A DNA stretch of 64,000 nt. It comes from Streptomyces sp. NBC_00820. GTDB lineage: Bacteria; Actinomycetota; Actinomycetes; Streptomycetales; Streptomycetaceae. The stretch is from positions 248,001 to 312,000 of the forward strand of contig NZ_CP108882.1 of NCBI RefSeq assembly GCF_036347055.1, given 5' to 3'. The notes under the pieces were generated by a model that did not search any database, was not told the origin of the DNA, and was given only the letters and a program-made list of their open reading frames with translations. The translations under genes were made by a program, and so were the position numbers. Shown here in pieces: positions 52,783 through 60,946 of this stretch (position 1 is its first letter; every line of letters starts with the position of its first letter).

Positions 52783-53628
52783 CTACCGAAAGGCCGGCAG
52801 GTGGCGCGCGACCCAGTCGTCGAAGGGCCTGGCAGGGCGGCGGAGGACCGTCTGCACGTCAGGGCTGATCGCCTGCTCGACCGGCAGCGGCTCCCCGATG
52901 ACGTCCAGGGTGCCGTCGACGATGTCGTCGGGCATGAACCGCGCCATCTCCGCGTGTGCCTCCTCGCGGGACAGTTCCACGAAGGCGACCTCCTCGCCCA
53001 GGGCCCGGGAGATCGCCGCGGCCTGTCGGCGCGGGCTGATGGCCTCGGGGCCGGTCAGTTCGTACGTACGGCCCTCGTGCCCTTCTTCGTGCAGTGCGGC
53101 CGCGGCGACTGCGGCGATGTCGGCCGCGTCGACGACCGGCAGGGCCACGTCGCCGAACGGGGCGAAGATCCTGCGCCGGGTACGGACCGGCTCGGCCCAG
53201 GCGAGGGCGTTGGAGGCGAACGCGCCCGGGCGCAGGATCGTGAAGTCCGCCCCGGAGGCACGCACAGCGCTCTCGAAGTCGCGCAGGCGGGTGTGCGAAA
53301 GGGCTGCGGGGCGGGTGGAGTTGATCTGGGAGGAGAGCAGGACGATCCGCTTGACCCCGGCCTCCTCTGCGGCGCCGATCAGGACGTCCGGGCTTTCGCC
53401 TCGGCCGTTGAGCTCGCCGCCCAGCAGGAGGAATAAGGCGTCGGCGCCGTCGAGGACGGGCCGCATGCTCGCACCGTTCCCGATGTCCGCCCGGGCGTGC
53501 CGGACGCCGGCCGGGAACTCCTCGGGCCGTGGATGCCGCGAGACGGCCACGACGTCCTGCCCCGCCTCGACGAGGAGGGGCACCAGGGTACGTCCGATCT
53601 TGCCGGTCGCGCCGGTCACCACGATCAT
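52783..53628 (-). CDS. NAD(P)-binding NmrA-like reductase/sensor protein
   Basis: A 281-residue atypical SDR. GATGKIGRTLVPLLVEAGQD holds the Rossmann motif; later come VDGADALFLLLGGE-type residues, VKRIVLLSSQINSTRPAALS, and DFTILRPGAFASNALAWAEP. The C-terminal RPARPFDDWVARHLPAF is typical of this group. ATG 53628 is favoured because GAGG lies eight bases upstream; GTG 53637 and ATG 53634 are in frame. It is divergent from a TetR gene, mirroring the TetR-NmrA operon at 6290-7884. Confidence 0.88.
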   Translation of the reverse strand: MIVVTGATGKIGRTLVPLLVEAGQDVVAVSRHPRPEEFPAGVRHARADIGNGASMRPVLDGADALFLLLGGELNGRGESPDVLIGAAEEAGVKRIVLLSSQINSTRPAALSHTRLRDFESAVRASGADFTILRPGAFASNALAWAEPVRTRRRIFAPFGDVALPVVDAADIAAVAAAALHEEGHEGRTYELTGPEAISPRRQAAAISRALGEEVAFVELSREEAHAEMARFMPDDIVDGTLDVIGEPLPVEQAISPDVQTVLRRPARPFDDWVARHLPAFR

Positions 53629-53646
53629 TTCCATCACCTCAAAGTG

Positions 53647-53723
53647 AGTTGGTCGACTGACTTACTCGTGGACCGTAACACGGCTCTCCTGGGGGCTGTC
53701 TATAGTTAGTTGTGTGACCAACT
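53647..53723. promoter_or_regulatory. Candidate TetR operator half-sites between NmrA-like and TetR genes
   Basis: AGTTGGTC (53647-53654) lies near the NmrA-like start. AGTTG-N6-CAACT (53708-53723) overlaps the GTG of the TetR gene, and its right half GACCAACT is the complement of the first site. Shared sites at both promoters suggest the TetR product controls both genes. Confidence 0.45.
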
Positions 53724-54343
53724 CAGCGAATTCCCGGGCGCGTTCGGCAGACAAGCGCCGACGGCTGACGACCGAGGCCGCCCGGGTGCTGCACGAACAG
53801 GGCGTCGAGCGCACCACTCTGGCGGACATCGCGCGCGCGGCCGACGTTCCCGTCGGGAACGTCTACTACTACTTCAAGACCAAGGACGAGTTGGTCCTGG
53901 CCGCGCTCTCCGAGCACCGGGCGCACCTGGACGAACTCATCGGCCGACTCGACCAGTTGCCCGCCCCGGTCGATCGTCTCAAGGGGCTGATCGAAGCCTG
54001 GGTAGACCAGCGGGAGGTCGCCGCCCGCCACGGCTGTCCCACCGGCACCCTCGCCGTCGAACTCGACAAGCGTGCCGACGGCACCCTCGACGCGGAGGCC
54101 GGTACGGCGATCCGGCACCTTCTGGACTGGACCGAATACCAGTTCCGCGCCATGGGCCTGCCCGAACCGGACGACCTCGCCGTTACCCTCGTCTCCGCCT
54201 ATCAGGGCATGTCGCTCCTGGCCAACGCCCTGCGCGACCCCGACATCATGGCCCGCCAAGGAGCCCGCCTCCTGCGCTGGCTCACCTCCCTGGCGACTCC
54301 CGGCCGGCCCGCGGACCCCGCTCGGCAGGCGCCGGGACACTGA
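53714..54343 (+). CDS. TetR-family transcriptional regulator
   Basis: 209 residues. The HTH is TTEAARVLHEQGVERTTLAD, then IARAADVPVGNVYYYFKTKD. The ligand domain has CPTGTLAVELDKRADGTLDA and LVSAYQGMSLLANALRDPDI, as in TetR proteins of the AcrR/QacR-like group with a conserved Cys. GTG 53714 lies inside the proposed operator. Divergent from the NmrA-like gene. Confidence 0.9.
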   Translation: MTNSANSRARSADKRRRLTTEAARVLHEQGVERTTLADIARAADVPVGNVYYYFKTKDELVLAALSEHRAHLDELIGRLDQLPAPVDRLKGLIEAWVDQREVAARHGCPTGTLAVELDKRADGTLDAEAGTAIRHLLDWTEYQFRAMGLPEPDDLAVTLVSAYQGMSLLANALRDPDIMARQGARLLRWLTSLATPGRPADPARQAPGH

Positions 54344-54394
54344 TCCCGACAGCCCCGCCGGCCCTGACACCGCCGCGCGGCTGTCGGTGTTCGG

Positions 54395-55147
54395 TCACGG
54401 CGCACTTCGTGGTGCGGGTCGGGGGGTGTGGGCGAGGTAGACGGTGTTGGCCGACTCGCGTTCCTGCAGCGGATTGTCGAAGGAGACGACCTCGGCCCGC
54501 GCCTCGACGAAGGCCTGGGCAAGCACCGCGAGGAACTCCTCGTCGGGCCGGTCGTTGGACCAGAGCGCGAACACACCGCCCGGGTGGAGGCGTTCGCCGA
54601 GGCGCCGGAGGCCGTCGAGCTGGTAGAAGTCGGCGTTGCCGGGGTGCAGCAGGTGGCGTGGCGAGTGGTCGATGTCGACGATGATCGCGTGGAACCGGCG
54701 CTCGGGGGCGAGCGGGTCAAGGCCGGCCGTGGAGCGGCTCATTGAGAAGAAGTCACCGTGCACCAGCCGGCACCGCGGATCCGCCGCCAGCCCACTGGGG
54801 ATCAGCGCGCGCTCATGCCAGTCGATCACCGCGTCGATCGCGTCGACGACGACGAGCGAGCCCACGTCCGGGTTCTTCAGCACCGCCTCGGCGGTGTAGC
54901 CGAGGCCCAGGCCACCCACGACCACGTCGAACGGTGCGGTCGCGGCGAGTTCGGGGGTGGCCAGTTCCGCCAGGGCGAGGTCGGCCAGCTTCACCTCGGC
55001 GACCGTGAACAGACTGGACATCAGGAACTCGTCGTTGAGCTTGATCTCGTAGACCGGTTCGGCGATACCCGGATACCTGCGCCGCCGGAGAGCGAGCTCA
55101 CCCAACGACGTCTTCTGCCAGTCGAGTTCTTCGAAACGCGCGCTCAC
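54395..55147 (-). CDS. Spermidine-synthase-like methyltransferase-fold protein
   Basis: A 250-residue class I Rossmann protein. The cofactor motif is VVVGGLGLGYTAEAVLKNPD, followed by LVVVDAIDAVIDWHERALIP (acidic end of strand 2) and AIIVDIDHSPRHLLHPGNAD (strand 4, Asp-rich). This is the spermidine-synthase-like group in actinobacteria, not proven polyamine enzymes. GTG 55147 follows GGGGAG; a longer frame upstream runs through a 7-bp repeat and is rejected. Confidence 0.85.
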   Translation of the reverse strand: MSARFEELDWQKTSLGELALRRRRYPGIAEPVYEIKLNDEFLMSSLFTVAEVKLADLALAELATPELAATAPFDVVVGGLGLGYTAEAVLKNPDVGSLVVVDAIDAVIDWHERALIPSGLAADPRCRLVHGDFFSMSRSTAGLDPLAPERRFHAIIVDIDHSPRHLLHPGNADFYQLDGLRRLGERLHPGGVFALWSNDRPDEEFLAVLAQAFVEARAEVVSFDNPLQERESANTVYLAHTPRPAPRSAP

Positions 55148-55285
55148 TGGATCACTCCCCGTCTTTCGGTTCGAGACGTGCACATGCAGGGTCTGCAGTC
55201 CGCTTCGTCCTGTCGTCGACTCGCTGTGCTCGTCCGAGATCCCACCGGGCTCTTCACGGCGGCGCAGTCGACGGCCAGGCGGCCA

Positions 55286-55348
55286 GCAGACGGCAGACGG
55301 CAGACGGCAGACGGCAGACGGCAGACGGCAGACGGCAGACGGCAGACG
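55286..55348. repeat. Heptanucleotide tandem repeat GCAGACG, nine units
   Basis: Nine perfect 7-bp units between 55286 and 55348. It lies 140-200 bp upstream of the spermidine-synthase-like start and 120 bp after the MerR stop. Seven is not a multiple of three, so any copy-number change would shift a frame passing through it; within the promoter region it would change spacing. Confidence 0.95.
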
Positions 55349-55471
55349 GCGCAGTGTATCCATCTCGCCCGTCGGCTGAACGGGTACGCCGCGCCCGTCG
55401 GCTCGCCGCCGAACGTGATGTGCGATCAAGCACGGACAGAGCGCGGCGCATCCACCCCGAAGGTGGCTGTA

Positions 55472-55876
55472 TCAGGAGGTGGGAATCCTCGTGAGGCGTT
55501 CCGCGAGCGTGCCGGCGAACTCCTCCGCCCGGGCCAGCTGGGTGCGCAGATCGGCGACCCGCTGCTGCGCGGCCCGCTCGAAGCCGCGTATCCGCTCCAG
55601 CAGTTCCCCGCGCTCCCCCGACGGCAACTCCTCGCCCGAGTCGAGGCGCTCGGTGGCGTCGAGCAGGGCGCGCATCTCGTCCAGGGTGAAGCCGAGCGGC
55701 TTCATCCGCCGGACCACCATCAAGCGGGCGACATCGGCCTCGCCGTAGAGGCGGAAACCGCCCTGGGAGCGGGCGGAGGGGACGACGAGGCCCGCCTCCT
55801 CGTAGTGGCGGATCGTGCGCAGCGACAGCTCGGTGCGTGCGGCGACCTCGCCGATCTGCATGTGCTCGCTGTTCAC
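55472..55876 (-). CDS. MerR-family transcriptional regulator
   Basis: A 134-residue regulator. The HTH and wing are MQIGEVAARTELSLRTIRHY, then EEAGLVVPSARSQGGFRLYG, followed by MVVRRMKPLGFTLDEMRALL and a coiled coil (LERIRGFERAAQQRVADLRT). There are no metal-binding Cys residues. GTG 55876 follows AGGAAG with nine bases between; ATG 55861 is the alternative. It is divergent from the SulP transporter across a 54-bp perfect palindrome, its likely operator. Confidence 0.92.
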   Translation of the reverse strand: MNSEHMQIGEVAARTELSLRTIRHYEEAGLVVPSARSQGGFRLYGEADVARLMVVRRMKPLGFTLDEMRALLDATERLDSGEELPSGERGELLERIRGFERAAQQRVADLRTQLARAEEFAGTLAERLTRIPTS

Positions 55877-55911
55877 GCGGGGTAGCTTCCTCGTCCCTCG
55901 GTACGGCCGCT

Positions 55912-55965
55912 CCGACGTCAGGGCAACCCTACCCTAACGTTAGGGTAGGGTTGCCCTGACGTCGG
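55912..55965. promoter_or_regulatory. 54-bp perfect palindrome between MerR and SulP genes
   Basis: Each arm is 27 bp with no spacer, centred between 55938 and 55939. The core is ACCCTAACGTTAGGGT, and GACGTC closes each side. MerR proteins bind long dyads between promoter elements, so this is the likely operator for both divergent genes. The length of perfect symmetry is exceptional. Confidence 0.8.
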
Positions 55966-56285
55966 GGGACCATTTGCCGCGCCCGCCTCACGGTGCCGGA
56001 TGTCGTCCCGCGCCTGTCAGTCCTGTCGGGGCCGATGACGCCCCCGGCGAAGATCGTTGTCCGTAGGAGAGAGCGAGCGCGTGACCATGGTGCATGGCGC
56101 TGCCGTCTGTCCGCCGTGACCCTTCGCCCCCAAGCAGTGTCCGTCTGCCTCGCCGGTCGTGTCGCTGCCCACTGACTTCGGTCCGCCGCTCGCGGACTTC
56201 GTGGATCGCCGCCCCGGCTCTCCATACCCTCCTGCACGCCCGCCGTGATGTCGGGTGTGCCCGAGCACGACAGGTTCCGCTTCTC

Positions 56286-57797
56286 TTGTCTTCCCCCGCA
56301 CCGTCCCCGGCCGAGCGACTGCGCGGCATCCGGCCGGCCCGCCCCTCCTGGCTGTCGCCGAAGGTCTTCCGTACCGAGGTCCTGGCCGGATTCGTGGTCG
56401 CGCTGGCGCTGATCCCGGAGGCGATCTCGTTCTCGATCATCGCCGGCGTCGACCCGGCGATCGGCCTGTTCGCGTCCTTCACGATGGCGGTGACCATTGC
56501 CGTCGTCGGCGGCCGCCCGGCGATGATCTCCGCGGCCACCGGCGCCGTCGCCCTGGTCACCGCCCCGCTCAACCGTGAACACGGCTTCGGCTACCTCGTA
56601 GCGGGTGTCATCCTCGGCGGCGTCTTCCAGATCGTCCTCGGCGCGCTCGGGGTGGCCAAGCTGATGCGGTTCATACCGCGCAGCGTGATGGTCGGCTTCG
56701 TGAACTCCCTGGCCATCCTCGTCTTCATGGCGCAGGTGCCGGAAATGACGAACGTGCCGTGGGCCGTCTATCCGCTGATCGCCGCCGGCCTGGCGCTCCT
56801 GGTGTTCTTCCCGAAGGTCACCAAGGTGATCCCGGCGCCGCTGGTGTCCATCGCCATCCTCACCGCCATCACGGTGGCCGCGGGCATCGCGGTACCGACC
56901 GTGGGCGGCAAGGGCGAGCTGCCGTCCTCCCTGCCGGTGCCCGGCCTGCCGGACGTGCCGTTCACCCTGGACACGCTGACGACCGTCGCCCCGTACGCGC
57001 TCGCCATGGCCCTGGTCGGTCTCATGGAGTCCCTGATGACCGCCAAGCTCGTCGACGAGATCACCGACACCCATTCCTCCAAGACCAGGGAGTCCATCGG
57101 CCAGGGCATCGCCAACATCGTCACCGGCTTCTTCGGCGGCATGGGAGGCTGCGCCATGATCGGCCAGACGATGATCAACGTGCGGGTGTCCGGCGCCCGC
57201 ACCAGGCTGTCGACGTTCCTGGCGGGCGCGTTCCTGATGGTCCTGTGCATCGTCTTCGGGCCGGTCGTCTCCGACATCCCCATGGCCGCACTCGTCGCGG
57301 TGATGGTCATGGTTTCGGTGGCCACCTTCGACTGGCACTCCATCGCCCCGAAGACCCTCGGGCGGATGCCCGCCGGGGAGATCGCCGTCATGGTGATCAC
57401 GGTCGCGTGTGTGGTCGCCACCCACAACCTCGCCATCGGCGTCGTCGTCGGCTCGATCACCGCGACGGTGGTCTTCGCCAAGCGCGTCGCCCACCACGCC
57501 GAAGTCACCGCGGCCACCGACCCCGATGGCGGCACTGTGGTCTACCGGGTCTCCGGCGAGCTGTTCTTCGCCTCCTCCAACGACCTCGTCGGCCGCTTCG
57601 CCTACGCCACGGACCCCGACAAGGTCGTCATCGACCTGTCCGGCGCGCACGTGTGGGACGCGTCCTCCGTCGCTGCCCTGGACGCCATCGAGGCCAAGTA
57701 CGCCCAGCGCGGCAAGACCGTGGAGATCACCGGCCTGAACGAGCCCAGCGCCCGCATCCACCAGACGCTCAGCGGCGAGCTCACCGGCAGCCACTGA
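56286..57797 (+). CDS. SulP-family anion transporter with STAS domain
   Basis: A 503-residue permease for sulfate, bicarbonate or similar anions. The transport domain shows AGFVVALALIPEAISFSIIAG (here within LAGFVVALALIPEAISFSII), GLFASFTMAVTIAVVGGRPA, MISAATGAVALVTAPL and TGFFGGMGGCAMIGQTMIN. The STAS domain is at the end: VVYRVSGELFFASSNDLVGR, then VVIDLSGAHVWDASSVAALD. The start is probably TTG 56286; the open frame from 56094 is Arg-rich and non-coding. Control by the divergent MerR is inferred. Confidence 0.92.
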   Translation: MSSPAPSPAERLRGIRPARPSWLSPKVFRTEVLAGFVVALALIPEAISFSIIAGVDPAIGLFASFTMAVTIAVVGGRPAMISAATGAVALVTAPLNREHGFGYLVAGVILGGVFQIVLGALGVAKLMRFIPRSVMVGFVNSLAILVFMAQVPEMTNVPWAVYPLIAAGLALLVFFPKVTKVIPAPLVSIAILTAITVAAGIAVPTVGGKGELPSSLPVPGLPDVPFTLDTLTTVAPYALAMALVGLMESLMTAKLVDEITDTHSSKTRESIGQGIANIVTGFFGGMGGCAMIGQTMINVRVSGARTRLSTFLAGAFLMVLCIVFGPVVSDIPMAALVAVMVMVSVATFDWHSIAPKTLGRMPAGEIAVMVITVACVVATHNLAIGVVVGSITATVVFAKRVAHHAEVTAATDPDGGTVVYRVSGELFFASSNDLVGRFAYATDPDKVVIDLSGAHVWDASSVAALDAIEAKYAQRGKTVEITGLNEPSARIHQTLSGELTGSH

Positions 57798-58057
57798 CCG
57801 GCGTGCGTACACCGGAGCCGACGGCGCGGAGGCTGTCGGCTCCGGCGGCCTTCGCCAGGGCGCGGGCGGCGGTGTGCTCGTACGGGAACGTAACCGCGAC
57901 GCCCGATCGCTCGGCGACGGCCCGGCGGAACTCACGCGGCCTCTTCGGAGTGACTCGCGCCAGTTCCCGGGCCCGGACGGCGGTGGGCCACACCCGGTCG
58001 AAGCGGTCCTCTGGGCCGCGACACGGGTCCGGCTCACGCGCGTGCGACGGGACCGGC
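57798..58057. other. Intergenic with short direct repeats
   Basis: CCGGCTCACGCGCGT occurs at 58029-58043 and 58053-58067, 24 bp apart. A minus-strand frame ending at 57781 (VAVTFPYEHTAARALAKAAG) may be the tail of a lost ParA-like protein. Confidence 0.35.
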
Positions 58058-58266
58058 TCACGCGCGTACGGCTGAGATCCCGGGCCGGGTGCCGACCGGA
58101 GTCGTCAGTATGACGGCGAGCAGGGGCAGCGCCGCGGTGGCATGGGGTGCCTGTGCGGCGGCAAGGCCGGCGACATCGTCTGTCAGGAGTGTGCCGGGGC
58201 GGGGAATCGCCAGGACGTTCAGGCCGGCGGTGGCGGCGGCGCGGATGCCGTTCGGGGAGTCCTCGG
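58058..58266 (-). pseudogene. HAD-superfamily hydrolase C-terminal fragment
   Basis: EDSPNGIRAAATAGLNVLAI, then PRPGTLLTDDVAGLAAA, matches motif IV and the end of a HAD phosphatase (beta-phosphoglucomutase-like). Motifs I-III are absent. It follows the truncated ribB in a different frame, so a deletion joined the two genes. Confidence 0.65.
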
Positions 58267-58707
58267 CGGGTGGCCTCCGGGCCGGGCCCGCAGCGGGAAG
58301 ACATGCCCCGGCCGGATCAGCCGCTCGGGACCGCTGCCGGGGTCGGCCAGGGTCCGCAGCGTCAGCGCCCGGTCCGCCGTGCCAATCCCGGAACCGGTGC
58401 CTGCCGCGTCCACCGACACGGTGAACGCGGTCGCCTCCACGCCGCCGGCATGCGGGACCATCAGCGGCAGTCCGAGCCGCTCGGCGACTTCCGGCGCCAT
58501 GGGTGAGCAGATCAGCCCGGAGGTCCAGCGCACGAAGAAACCCACCGCCTCCGCGGTCGCGAACTGTGCAGCCATCACGAGGTCACCCTCGTTCTCCCGG
58601 TCCACAGCATCGACCACGATCACGGGCCGCCCTCTGCGCAGCTCCTCGACCGCGCCCATCACCGTGTCGGGGACCGTGCCCGGCCCTGGTACCGAAACCG
58701 ACGTCAT
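58219..58707 (-). pseudogene. ribB: 3,4-dihydroxy-2-butanone-4-phosphate synthase, truncated
   Basis: The first ~145 residues are RibB: GRPVIVVDAVDRENEGDLVM (acidic Mg/substrate loop), then WTSGLICSPMAPEVAERLGL and FTVSVDAAGTGSGIGTADRA, RPGHVFPLRARPGG. RibB makes the four-carbon precursor of riboflavin from ribulose 5-phosphate. After RARPGG the frame runs into Pro/Arg-rich residues instead of the expected HTEA/DL...CE region, so the C-terminal catalytic residues are lost. No FMN riboswitch was seen upstream. It is presumably a spare copy. Confidence 0.8.
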
Positions 58708-59259
58708 CGCGACCCGCCGTTTCCCTTGTCCTGACTTCTGCGAGGTGTATCGGTGACCAGGTTGCCGGGCTTGAGGGCCCTGGACCGGCGCATGAAACAC
58801 GTACCGAGGCTGCCGCGAGCGCGGGCGTGCGTTCGGCCGCGGGACCCGCGACCTCCCCCGTTCCGTCGCGCCGTGGGGTGAACGTTCTCGCCGAAGACGC
58901 TCCGGCAGGAGTCGACCGGGCCGTCGCGGCGCCCCGCAACGCTTCCGGCGAGGGTCCGTAGGCCACGCGGCCGTCGGCGGAGCGCGTCGCGCCGGTATCG
59001 CGCTCGTATCGCGCTTCCACGAGCTGCACGCCGCCCGTGCGCAGGAGATCGCGCCGGCCTGAACAGGTCCGAGGACGGCTCGCCCACCTGGTTCTGCGAG
59101 GCGCGGGACGTGGGCGGCGAGCCATCTCCCGGACGCCGAACCGGAAAAGGATCTTACCGCCCTCCGGCCCCAACTACGATGGCAGTCAACCCAGTTACAC
59201 CGTACCCCGACAGACCTGACCGACCGTCCTTCCATCGCCCCACCGCTGAAGGAGACCTC
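58708..59259. other. Intergenic, no supported gene
   Basis: Open frames exist on both strands but are Arg/Pro/Gly-rich without domain patterns. The P450 promoter should lie within the last 150 bp. Confidence 0.4.
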
Positions 59260-60492
59260 GTGCCCGAGCAGCCGATACTCGTCCTGGACCCCACCGGTGC
59301 AGACCACCACGCGGAGCACGAGGCCCTGCGTGAGCGGGGTCCGGCCACACGCGTGGACCTGCTCGGCGTGACCGCCTGGTCCGTGAGTGACCCGGCACTC
59401 CTCAAGCAGCTCCTGACCAGCCCGGACGTGTCCAAGGACGCGCGAGCGCACTGGCCGGCCTTCGCGGACACCGTGCCCACCTGGCCGCTGGCCCTCTGGG
59501 TCGCGGTGAACAACATGTTCACGGCGTACGGCGGCGACCACCGCAGGCTGCGCCGGATGGTCGCGCCCGCCTTCAGCGCGCGCCGGATCGCCGCGCTGAA
59601 GCCTGCCGTCGAGGAGACGGTGACCGCCCTGCTGGACGAGCTGGACACCCGGCGCGAGGGTCAGACCGTGGACCTGCGCGAGCATCTGGCCTACCCGCTG
59701 CCCATCGCCGTGATCAGCCGTCTGATGGGTGTGCCGGAGGCGCACACCGGCGCCTTCCGCCAGGCCGTGGACGGTGTCTTCGACACCACCCTCACCACCG
59801 AGGAGGCGATGAAGAACACCGTGGTTCTGTACGAGGGGCTGGACCAGCTGGTCGCGGCCAAGCGCGCGGAGCCCGGCGACGACATGACGTCGCTGCTGAT
59901 CGCCGCCCGCGACGAGGAGGGGGACGGCAGCGCGCTCACGGACGAGGAGCTGCGGGACACCCTGCTGCTGATGATCAGCGCCGGGTACGAGACCACGGTC
60001 AACGTCATCGACCAGGCCGTCACCTCCCTGCTGGCCGACCCCGCGCAGCTCGCCCACCTGCGCGCGGGCCGGGCCGACTGGGACGACGTGGTCGAGGAGA
60101 CCCTGCGGCACGAGCCGGCCGTCAAGCACCTCCCGCTGCGCTACGCGGTCCGGGACATCGAGCTGCCCGACGGCCGGACGATAGCCCGCGGTGAGGCGAT
60201 ACTCGCCTCCTACGCCGCCGCCAACCGTCACCCGGACTGGCACGGTCCGACGGCCGACGCGTTCGACGTGACCCGCCCGACGAAGGAACATCTCGCCTTC
60301 GGTCACGGCGTCCACTTCTGCCTCGGCGCCCCGCTGGCCCGCCTGGAGGTCGCCACCGCGCTCCGTCAGCTCTTCGAACGTTTCCCGGACGTGGAGGCGG
60401 TCGTCCCGGCCGCCGAGCTGGAGCCGCTCCAGTCCCTGATCAGCAACGGCCACCAGACGCTTCCGGTACGGCTGCGGCCGCTCCGCGACTGA
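59260..60492 (+). CDS. Cytochrome P450
   Basis: A 410-residue class I bacterial P450 monooxygenase. The I-helix is LLLMISAGYETTVNVID, the ExxR pair lies in VVEETLRHEPA, and the heme loop is FGHGVHFCLGAPLARLE with the axial Cys. It begins VLDPTGADHHAEHEALRERG. GTG 59260 follows GAAGGAG. No ferredoxin gene is adjacent. Next on the same strand is a PLP enzyme 454 bp away, so shared function is possible but not shown. Confidence 0.95.
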   Translation: MPEQPILVLDPTGADHHAEHEALRERGPATRVDLLGVTAWSVSDPALLKQLLTSPDVSKDARAHWPAFADTVPTWPLALWVAVNNMFTAYGGDHRRLRRMVAPAFSARRIAALKPAVEETVTALLDELDTRREGQTVDLREHLAYPLPIAVISRLMGVPEAHTGAFRQAVDGVFDTTLTTEEAMKNTVVLYEGLDQLVAAKRAEPGDDMTSLLIAARDEEGDGSALTDEELRDTLLLMISAGYETTVNVIDQAVTSLLADPAQLAHLRAGRADWDDVVEETLRHEPAVKHLPLRYAVRDIELPDGRTIARGEAILASYAAANRHPDWHGPTADAFDVTRPTKEHLAFGHGVHFCLGAPLARLEVATALRQLFERFPDVEAVVPAAELEPLQSLISNGHQTLPVRLRPLRD

Positions 60493-60946
60493 CCTCGCGG
60501 GTCGCGGCTTCTCCGCGATGCGATGCGGCCGGGTCCGGCCAACGGGCACAGCGAAAGCTCGGCAGGTCGCGGGCGGTGCCGGGCGCCGGCCCGTCCGCGT
60601 CCGCCGAAGCGTGCCCGTCGGCGATACCCCCCGACTGGCGGGGTGCGCTTCGGCCAGTCGGCGGGGTGCCTTCGGAACGCCGCCGGGGTGGGCCGGGGCG
60701 ACGAAGGGGCAATCCTCAGAGCATGAGACCGGACACACCGCCGACCGCGCCATCAGACGTACCGGGCGGGCGCTGGGGTGGAAGGTTCTCCGGCCTCGCA
60801 GGTGGGGCGCCGTACGGTCGAGGTCGGCCGCCCGGCCTCCCGCCTTCCCGACCAAACGTGACCGATCGGGCGCTCAGCGTCATCATCCTCGCCCGAGCAC
60901 CTCGTCAGGGCTCTCGAAACATCCGGGACGCGATGGGAGAAGAGAA
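60493..60946. other. Intergenic, GC-rich with imperfect repeats
   Basis: GGCGGGGTGC-type words recur near 60635-60690 and could form stems. No gene is supported. Confidence 0.4.

Noticed and set aside
55286..55348. CRISPR array
   Set aside because: Seven-base units without spacers are a microsatellite, not repeats and spacers.
57781..57993. Possible ParA-like C-terminal relic on the minus strand
   Set aside because: Only about 40 residues of suggestive sequence and no nucleotide-binding motif.
55929..58304. 791-codon open frame antisense to the SulP gene
   Set aside because: Gly/Asp/Arg/His-rich composition without domains; a shadow caused by third-position GC bias opposite SulP.
58708..58900. 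FMN riboswitch before ribB
   Set aside because: The conserved RFN stem and loop sequences could not be found in the upstream 200 bp.
58219..60855. 878-codon minus-strand frame starting at 60855
   Set aside because: Only the end, from ATG 58707, encodes RibB. The rest is antisense to the P450 gene.
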